Shown here in pieces: positions 58,532 through 64,000 of a stretch of 64,000 nt of DNA. The stretch is from the NCBI GenBank assembly GCA_937907025.1, contig CALESJ010000046.1:1-64000 (forward strand), given 5' to 3'. Below the pieces are notes generated by a model that saw only the letters and a program-made list of their open reading frames with translations, did no database searches and was not told the DNA's origin. Origin of the DNA: an uncultured Faecalibacterium sp. (lineage in GTDB: Bacteria; Bacillota; Clostridia; Oscillospirales; Ruminococcaceae). The translations under genes and the position numbers were made by a program. How positions within the stretch are numbered: the first letter of the stretch is position 1; each line of letters begins with the position of its first letter.

Positions 58532-60016
58532 ATGAAATGGAACAAGTTGGTTCGCCCTTATCGGGCTTGCCTGGGAACTCTGGCGGCAGGATTGGCGGTG
58601 CTTTTGTGCGGACAAGCGTGCTTGCACATGGCCTATCCCCGTCAGGCTGTCAGGTTTCAGCTGAAAACAGGAAATGCCACAGAGCTGGAAGGCTTTACCC
58701 TGGCGGGAAGCTGGGGGCAGACTGCATCCGCTGCCATACAGTTTGCCCTGACGGATGGAGTGTTGGACCTGCACCCGAATTTACAGGCAAAACAGGAGGA
58801 CGGGCTTTCTCTTATGGACCAGAGCCTGCTCTGTGTTCCGGATGAGGAGCTGGCCGATATGGACCAGCAGGCGGAAGGTGGCTATGTGGGCGGTTCGTAT
58901 GGAGCGTTCTTTTTGCATACTTCCTATGAAGGAATGAAGTACACCGCCCAGGCCAGCCGGCTGAACCAGATGTACACGCTGAACACACTCAACGGAAGCA
59001 ACCTGTCTGTCCGCTTTAACCTGGGACAAGTCCAGCTGCCGCAGCCTGTTACTGTGACAGCAGAACTGTATGAAAACGGCAGAGTACGGGATTCCTATCC
59101 ATACCTGATGAACGCTGCAGAACTGGAAAACGCCGATCTCGGCATCCGGGAAGTTACCATTTTGGATGCGAAAGATCCAGTGAGCTTGTGTATCAGTCCA
59201 GGCAACGGCGGAAACGGAGGAATCTACTTGGTGCGGAAATTCTGCTCGGCAGGCGAAATTGCGAAAATCGTACCACGGGTAACGGTGCAGGGGTTTGAGG
59301 TTTCTTCTGAAAACCAACCCTACGGCACCGTGGAAGAAGTTTGCCCTTTGGATACGGGGGAAAGCCTGGTTTCCTGTGATAACTGGGAAGATGCCCGTAT
59401 AGAAAAGGGCCATTGGCTTTTGACCCGGCAGGAAACCGGTGAAACCAATCTGCTGCTGTTGGATAAGGAATGGAAACTGATTGGCGAGTGTCCTCTCGAC
59501 ATCAGCGTGAACGAGTATCAATCTGTAACTGTTCTTCCGTCCTTGCGAACGGATGAAATCGCCTTTACTGTAGTGGATCAATCCACTACCGGGCAGATGG
59601 TGGTTCTGCGGATCAATCAAAATACGATTGTAGCGCAGTCCACCATGGATTTCATAACAACATCCGCTCCTATTGCCGCCGGGTACAGCGCGGATGGAAG
59701 CCGGCTGATGACAGTGACCGAAAACAGACAGTCTTTGGAAGCAAAGATTCCGGCAGAAGTGAGTGAATATTATACCGGGGCTCAAGCTTTGAATCAGGAA
59801 CTGTCGAGCCTCATGAATGCTGTGACGGGCTGGGATATTCAGGTATACAATACGCAGAATCTCCAGCGTCCAACCCTTTCCGCCTGCCTTGATTTTGGGG
59901 TTTCACAGCGTTGGAAACAAGAGCTCTGGCTGAACGGTGTCTACGGCGGCGGACGAAAAATTTTACTTTACCGTGTGACAGCGGCCTGGGAGCAGGCCGG
60001 GGAGGCAGCAGAATGA
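58532..60016 (+). CDS. Membrane-anchored extracytoplasmic protein 1 of the ABC locus
   Basis: A 494-residue protein. One N-terminal hydrophobic segment (CLGTLAAGLAVLLCGQACLH) acts as signal anchor, and the rest is a beta-rich outer domain with no lipobox, since no cysteine has the right context. The sequence ELEGFTLAGSW near residue 50 is repeated as TLQGFTLSGYT in the protein at 60813, and both end with WD/beta-propeller-like repeats, so they are paralogues. AAAGGAGGGA precedes the ATG. Function unknown; a sensor or accessory to the permease 14 bases upstream is inferred. Confidence 0.65.
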   Translation: MKWNKLVRPYRACLGTLAAGLAVLLCGQACLHMAYPRQAVRFQLKTGNATELEGFTLAGSWGQTASAAIQFALTDGVLDLHPNLQAKQEDGLSLMDQSLLCVPDEELADMDQQAEGGYVGGSYGAFFLHTSYEGMKYTAQASRLNQMYTLNTLNGSNLSVRFNLGQVQLPQPVTVTAELYENGRVRDSYPYLMNAAELENADLGIREVTILDAKDPVSLCISPGNGGNGGIYLVRKFCSAGEIAKIVPRVTVQGFEVSSENQPYGTVEEVCPLDTGESLVSCDNWEDARIEKGHWLLTRQETGETNLLLLDKEWKLIGECPLDISVNEYQSVTVLPSLRTDEIAFTVVDQSTTGQMVVLRINQNTIVAQSTMDFITTSAPIAAGYSADGSRLMTVTENRQSLEAKIPAEVSEYYTGAQALNQELSSLMNAVTGWDIQVYNTQNLQRPTLSACLDFGVSQRWKQELWLNGVYGGGRKILLYRVTAAWEQAGEAAE

Positions 60017-60798
60017 AAAACGTTATGAAACTGGTGGGATGGCATTGGCGTTTTGTCAGGTATCCCTTTGCGTTACTGTGCGGAATCTATGGCGTGCAGC
60101 AGATGCTGTTGCTTTTGCTCTCGGCTTCCAATAAAGGTAAGATCGGGATGCAATTGGCAGATTTGTTTATGAGTTGTGGACAGTTCCCGTTGTTCTTTTT
60201 TGTGTTGTATCTGGTGCTTCTCGTTTCTGCGGCTGCCAATCAGAATCGCGGACGTGCCCACACGAGCTATACCTTGTATACGATGCCGTTTTCCCGTGTG
60301 GTTTTGCCGGTTGCCCAGATGCTTCTGTGCCTGGCGTTACTGGTCATCTTTGCGGCATGGCAGGTACTTCTGTATGTAGCAGCGTACGTTCCGGTTTCTA
60401 TGTTCGGCGCCGGTGCGATGGCGGGGATGGTGAGTGGAGTTCTGCCCACGGGAAATTTGCTGGACGAGATCAACGCAAATCCGCTGTTCCAACTGTTGCT
60501 GCCTGCACGACCGGGCACCGGTCTGTGGCTGATTGGCTTTTTTCTGGTGCTTTCGGTACAGTCTGCCTGCGTTGCCGTTTGCCGTGGCTTGCGGCGTATG
60601 GCGGCGATGGTTGCGGCGCTGATTACGGCAGGAGTCGGGGCAGGGGCATTATACCTGCGGTATCTGATTGCGACGGACCATACAAAGGAACAGGGAGTAT
60701 TTTTGCTGCTTGCTTTTTTGTTGGCAGCGGCCATTCTGCCGTTGGTTCTGAATCTTATCAGCGCCGCATGGGCTTTGTACCGGAGTGAAACTCTGTGA
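60013..60798 (+). CDS. ABC-2-type permease subunit 2
   Basis: A 261-residue membrane protein with about six helices and clear similarity in layout to the first permease: start MKNVMKLVGWHWRFVRYPFA, coupling region RGRAHTSYTLYTMPFSRVV, end WALYRSETL against WASYRSEAAA. The start ATG overlaps the stop of the preceding gene (ATGA), and GGGGAGG lies seven bases upstream. The two permeases probably pair as a heterodimer on one ATPase dimer. Confidence 0.8.
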   Translation: MKNVMKLVGWHWRFVRYPFALLCGIYGVQQMLLLLLSASNKGKIGMQLADLFMSCGQFPLFFFVLYLVLLVSAAANQNRGRAHTSYTLYTMPFSRVVLPVAQMLLCLALLVIFAAWQVLLYVAAYVPVSMFGAGAMAGMVSGVLPTGNLLDEINANPLFQLLLPARPGTGLWLIGFFLVLSVQSACVAVCRGLRRMAAMVAALITAGVGAGALYLRYLIATDHTKEQGVFLLLAFLLAAAILPLVLNLISAAWALYRSETL

Positions 60799-60812
60799 AG
60801 GGAGGGACTGGA

Positions 60813-62234
60813 ATGAAACACGCAAACAAGCACCCCGGTCTGGGCCTGGCAATCTTTGCTGTTGCGTCGGTGACTGTTTTGGCGGCTGGGATACTGGCTC
60901 GTCTGGCAGGCCTGAACCAGATGCAGACAACCCTTGTGGAGGAGTCCGGAAACCGGGATACATTGCAGGGATTTACTCTTTCAGGCTATACGCGGTTCCA
61001 GGCCGAAAATACCCTGACCCATTTTATCTTGCAGAACGGGCTGCTGACTGGCGAAACCATACCGGAGCAGGTCCGGATGCCGGAAAACGCCCAGTTACCC
61101 AGTGCCTTCGACGATGATTCCAATATTATCACGGTGGCGCCGGAAGAGCGGGATGCCGTCAACCGACAAGCCAACTTCAGCGGCAACACCGCAACTTCCT
61201 ATGCCAAAAATTTCTGGATCATGCGGGAGATCACCCTGCCGGACAACACCTCTCTGCGCCTGCACATTGCGGATAAAACGTCAAATATGCCGGTGGAGGT
61301 GATTTCCTATCCCAACGCCTGGAGTGGAATGGACTGGTCCGCTTCCAATGACTATCTGCCGGAAACCTATCCTTCCTGGGCGGAGGAAATCAGTGTACAG
61401 TGGAAAGGCCACTGGATGATCGGACTCAACAAAGAATCTGTTCTCTACCAACCTGGCATCTGGCGCGTGACCGAAAGCCTGACCGAGGAGGAAGTGCAGG
61501 AGCTTCCGTTGGACGGTGCCGTAAAGTACGGGGATGGAACCATCAACGTGCTGTGCAAATCCACCGAGTACGGCAAGGCGGAGCTGTTCTACGTACCGCA
61601 GGACCTTGATACCATTCTGGAATGTGACACGCTGGGAGAGTATCTGGGCGTCCTGTATCAGGATACAAACGGGGCTATCCGTTTTGATCTGGTGGATGAG
61701 AATGCCGCCTGTGTCCAGCAGGCATTGATTTTGGAAGACGCCGGAACAGAGGTTTCTCACTCACAAGTCAATACCCAGCAGGCCGGCCAAATCTGTTATT
61801 CCCTGGGAATGCATCAGGGAACGGACTGGCGAATCGTATTGCTGCAGATGGACGAGGCCGGGCGTCTGGAATGCCTCAACCTGCCGGGAAATATTCTCCA
61901 GGACGGCAGCCAGCTGCCGGGCACCACTGTCATCCAGCGCAGTTCGGACGGACAGTATGTGCTCTTTGTGGGCAGAGAAGAAAACCAGATCCAGCTGACC
62001 CGCCTGTTCCAGGAAGAAGAAACGACTTCTTATCCCGTCGGCTACCGGTTGGCTGTATATGATCTGAACGCGCAGAAGGTGGCATACACCGGTCTGCTGG
62101 ACACCGGCACAGACAGGATCTGGGGCAATTATATTGTCACACGAGATTTTATCTATTACGGTCTGGCAGGGGAGCTGCTGTCACTGAGCCGGGATTGCTA
62201 CACCGTTTTCCCACAACAAGCACAGGAGGGCTGA
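60813..62234 (+). CDS. Membrane-anchored extracytoplasmic protein 2 of the ABC locus
   Basis: A 473-residue protein with an N-terminal signal anchor (LGLAIFAVASVTVLAAGIL) and a large outer domain. It is a paralogue of the protein at 58532: the motif DTLQGFTLSGYTRFQ lies at the same place, followed by a long beta-rich region ending in LAVYDLNAQKVAYTGLLDTG, which looks like the last blade of a propeller. GGGAGGG precedes ATG 60813. It is followed four bases later by the ATPase gene. Function unknown. Confidence 0.65.
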   Translation: MKHANKHPGLGLAIFAVASVTVLAAGILARLAGLNQMQTTLVEESGNRDTLQGFTLSGYTRFQAENTLTHFILQNGLLTGETIPEQVRMPENAQLPSAFDDDSNIITVAPEERDAVNRQANFSGNTATSYAKNFWIMREITLPDNTSLRLHIADKTSNMPVEVISYPNAWSGMDWSASNDYLPETYPSWAEEISVQWKGHWMIGLNKESVLYQPGIWRVTESLTEEEVQELPLDGAVKYGDGTINVLCKSTEYGKAELFYVPQDLDTILECDTLGEYLGVLYQDTNGAIRFDLVDENAACVQQALILEDAGTEVSHSQVNTQQAGQICYSLGMHQGTDWRIVLLQMDEAGRLECLNLPGNILQDGSQLPGTTVIQRSSDGQYVLFVGREENQIQLTRLFQEEETTSYPVGYRLAVYDLNAQKVAYTGLLDTGTDRIWGNYIVTRDFIYYGLAGELLSLSRDCYTVFPQQAQEG

Positions 62235-62238
62235 TCGT

Positions 62239-62970
62239 ATGATCGAAGTCAAGAATCTGGAAAAGACATGGCGCCGGGGCCGCACCCGCGTGGGACTGTT
62301 TTCCACCAGCTTTACGGTACCGGACGGCCAGATCGTGGGGGTCCTCGGGGATAATGGCGCCGGAAAAACCACCCTGTTGCGGGCGATGGCGGGGCTTCTG
62401 CCTCCAAAGACGGGAACCGCGTTGTTTGACGGCAAACCGGCTGCCAAACAGTACGAGCGCATCAGCTACATCACAGGAGAGGGCAGTTATTATCCCCAGC
62501 TGACGGTGGGAGAGTACGGGGCTTTTCTGGAAGATCTCCATTCCGCCTTTGACCCCAAGCGCTACCGGGACTTCCTGGCATTCTTCCAGCTGCCGGAGGA
62601 TGTGAAAATCGCACGGCTTTCCACCGGCCAGAAAGCACGGGTGGAACTGGCCGCCGGGTTCGCCAAACGGGCCGATTACTATCTGATGGACGAACCGTTT
62701 CTGGGCAAGGATGTGTTTACCCGCAAAGACTTCATCAAGCTGATGAGCGCCGTCCTGCACGGGGAAGAAACCATCCTTATCACCACCCATTATCTGGATG
62801 ACATCGAACATTTTCTGGACCGGGCCCTGGTACTGCACGAAGGCAGAATCGCCGATGATTTTCTGTTGGAAGATCTGCAGCAAAGCGGACAGACCCTGGT
62901 GGAGCGTATGGCCAAGACCTGCGGGTGGGACCCGCAGCGGTATCTGCATTTCGGCGAAGAGGAGGGCTGA
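62239..62970 (+). CDS. ABC transporter ATP-binding protein
   Basis: A 243-residue ATPase. Walker A is GVLGDNGAGKTTLLRAMAG, the Q-loop region lies in SYITGEGSYYPQLTVGEY, the signature is ARLSTGQKARVELAAG, Walker B is YYLMDEPFLGKDVF, and the switch histidine is in ILITTHYLDDIEHFLD. This is the YtrB/BcrA-like class of export ATPases. It would drive both permeases at 57714 and 60013. It is separated by two bases from the winged-helix gene. Confidence 0.95.
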   Translation: MIEVKNLEKTWRRGRTRVGLFSTSFTVPDGQIVGVLGDNGAGKTTLLRAMAGLLPPKTGTALFDGKPAAKQYERISYITGEGSYYPQLTVGEYGAFLEDLHSAFDPKRYRDFLAFFQLPEDVKIARLSTGQKARVELAAGFAKRADYYLMDEPFLGKDVFTRKDFIKLMSAVLHGEETILITTHYLDDIEHFLDRALVLHEGRIADDFLLEDLQQSGQTLVERMAKTCGWDPQRYLHFGEEEG

Positions 62971-62972
62971 AT

Positions 62973-63206
62973 ATGAATCCGAAGAACGGTAGGAAACTGA
63001 CCCCCAGCGAACAGGCATTGTGGAATACATTGTATGATAACCGCGGCAAAGCGGTACCGCGCGGCCAGCTTCTGGCCGTTGTGGGGTACCCGGCGGGCAT
63101 CAATACCCGCACCCTGGATGTGCATATCCAGCACTTGCGCCGCAAAATGGGCCAGGAAGCCCGCATCGAAACGGTGTTCCGCATCGGCTACCGCCTGGCA
63201 GTGTAA
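62973..63206 (+). CDS. Stand-alone OmpR/PhoB-type winged-helix protein
   Basis: A 77-residue protein consisting only of the C-terminal effector domain of OmpR-type response regulators: LTPSEQALWNTLYDNRGKAV, RGQLLAVVGYPAG, NTRTLDVHIQHLRRKMG (recognition helix) and the final hairpin IETVFRIGYRLAV. No receiver domain or phosphorylation site is present. GGAGGG (62961-62966) lies six bases before the ATG, within the end of the ATPase gene. It is probably a DNA-binding regulator co-expressed with the transporter; its target is unknown. Confidence 0.8.
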   Translation: MNPKNGRKLTPSEQALWNTLYDNRGKAVPRGQLLAVVGYPAGINTRTLDVHIQHLRRKMGQEARIETVFRIGYRLAV

Positions 63207-63215
63207 AAGACGAAT

Positions 63216-63253
63216 AAAAACAGACCGGAAGAATGCCTTCCGGTCTGTTTTTT
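63216..63253. terminator. Bidirectional terminator
   Basis: AAAAACAGACCGGAAG (63216-63231) pairs with CTTCCGGTCTGTTTTT (63237-63252). It ends the ABC locus and the convergent pseudouridine synthase gene. Confidence 0.92.
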
Positions 63254-63259
63254 GTCAAG

Positions 63260-64000
63260 TTATTGGTTCTGCTTCAGTGCGTCAAAACGGCGTACGATCT
63301 CCGGGTTACTCAATTTGATGACCTGCCCGGAAAGCCGATGCAGACTGTTGGTTTCGGGAATACGCCCGAAGGTCAGCCGCTGGGCACAGAGCGCCTGTGT
63401 CTTGAACCCCATGCGCTCGTTGACGGCCCGGTTGCCGTATTTAATGTCCCCCAGCACAGGATGCCCCAGGAAAGCCAGGTGGGCACGGATCTGGTGGGTG
63501 CGCCCGGTCAAAAGACCGATACGGCACAGGGTGAACGGCCCGTTGATCCGGATGGGGGTCACATCGGTGATGATCTGCTTGTAACCTTCGGATTCCCGGG
63601 CGTGGACCTTCACCTTGTTGCCCTTTTCACTGTGCTGCAGCCAGGCAATGTGCCGCCCGGCGGGGGGCGTGCCGATGGTGATGGTCAGGTATTCTTTCTT
63701 GAGCCAGTCTTCCCGGATGATCTCGTTCATATCCCGCAGGGCGGTATAACTTTTGGCCGCAATGACAAGGCCCTCGGTGCCACGGTCCAGGCGGTTGCAC
63801 AGGGCGGGAGCAAAGCGGTTTTCCGCCTTCGGGTCATACTTGCCCTCCTCAATCAGGCGGGCCGTGAAGGCGTCCACCAGATTGGGGTCCCCGGTCCGGT
63901 CGCTGTGGCACAGCAGATGAGCGGGCTTGTACAGGACGGCAATGTCCTCGTCCTCGTAAATGACCGTGACCGGCGGCTGCCGACGGGGCGGTTTTTTCAC
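63260..64000 (-). CDS. RluA-family pseudouridine synthase (5' end outside window)
   Basis: The visible 246 residues hold the catalytic domain of an RluA/RluD-type rRNA or tRNA pseudouridine synthase. The catalytic aspartate is in CNRLDRGTEGLVIAAKS, and GLLTGRTHQIRAHLAFLGHP is the family's second signature. The usual N-terminal S4 RNA-binding domain would lie beyond base 64000: the last visible codon is GTG, but the sequence there (KKPPRRQPPVTVIYEDEDI) is a typical linker into the catalytic domain, not a start. Specificity cannot be told. Confidence 0.9.
   Translation of the reverse strand: MKKPPRRQPPVTVIYEDEDIAVLYKPAHLLCHSDRTGDPNLVDAFTARLIEEGKYDPKAENRFAPALCNRLDRGTEGLVIAAKSYTALRDMNEIIREDWLKKEYLTITIGTPPAGRHIAWLQHSEKGNKVKVHARESEGYKQIITDVTPIRINGPFTLCRIGLLTGRTHQIRAHLAFLGHPVLGDIKYGNRAVNERMGFKTQALCAQRLTFGRIPETNSLHRLSGQVIKLSNPEIVRRFDALKQNQ

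Noticed and set aside
63998..64000. GTG at the window edge as true start of the RluA-type gene
   Set aside because: The protein sequence there is a linker, and the usual S4 domain is missing, so the gene most likely continues beyond the window.

Overview
The window looks like a chromosomal segment of a GC-rich gut Clostridium relative, most likely an Oscillospiraceae member of the Faecalibacterium / Gemmiger / Subdoligranulum type. The reasons are Firmicutes-type gene order (rnj-gdpP-rplI-dnaB-tilS-hpt-ftsH), Gram-positive ribosome binding sites, consensus TTGACA/TATAAT promoters with 17-base spacers, SAM-I and FMN riboswitches, RecD2, GdpP, RNase J, ThyX and a YtrA-type regulator. The taxon is inferred from style and gene content, not from a marker search. 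There is no rRNA, CRISPR array or intact prophage.

Layout: guaA (172-1716) is followed by an AT-rich remnant of a mobilizable element (about 1.78-7.25 kb). The remnant carries an XRE regulator, a fused and broken excisionase/relaxase, tnpV, and a cargo operon of four unassigned or partly assigned genes, including a RecB/Cas4-like PD-(D/E)XK protein and a KilA-N protein. No integrase remains. From 7.5 to 12 kb are two MarR-controlled efflux modules (MATE plus a kinase-like gene; divergent MFS) with clear operators. From 12 to 15.2 kb are a purine permease, a 2[4Fe-4S] protein and a CarD-family regulator.

From 15.4 to 19.1 kb a short operon encodes a GshA-type gamma-glutamyl ligase, a glutathionylspermidine-synthase-like ATP-grasp ligase, a DinB-fold protein and a lipoprotein; this could be a low-molecular-weight thiol or gamma-glutamyl peptide pathway. 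Then come an MscS channel, riboswitch-controlled ribU and metK, a GNAT enzyme, the overlapping recD2-comF-mreB operon, pcrA-thyX-tmk-GNAT-mltG-U32 (DNA repair, dTTP supply, cell wall, tRNA modification), and on the minus strand a nuclease-helicase fusion, a P-loop protein and a type 4/5 uracil-DNA glycosylase. tRNA-Asp, -Thr and -Trp lie at 40.5 kb. A second MATE pump, lysA and the convergent rnhA-mnmA pair follow.

From 45.8 to 57.1 kb is the conserved housekeeping block: RNase J, c-di-AMP phosphodiesterase, L9, DnaB, TilS, Hpt and FtsH, followed by a tail-anchored zinc-ribbon protein. The last 6.5 kb hold a GntR/YtrA-regulated ABC system with two permeases, two paralogous membrane-anchored proteins, one ATPase and a stand-alone winged-helix domain, and then an RluA-type pseudouridine synthase cut by the window edge.

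The best candidates for undescribed biology are the AT-rich cargo operon (4.4-6.95 kb), the putative thiol/peptide ligase operon (15.4-18.6 kb) and the duplicated ABC sensor/permease locus (57.2-63.2 kb).
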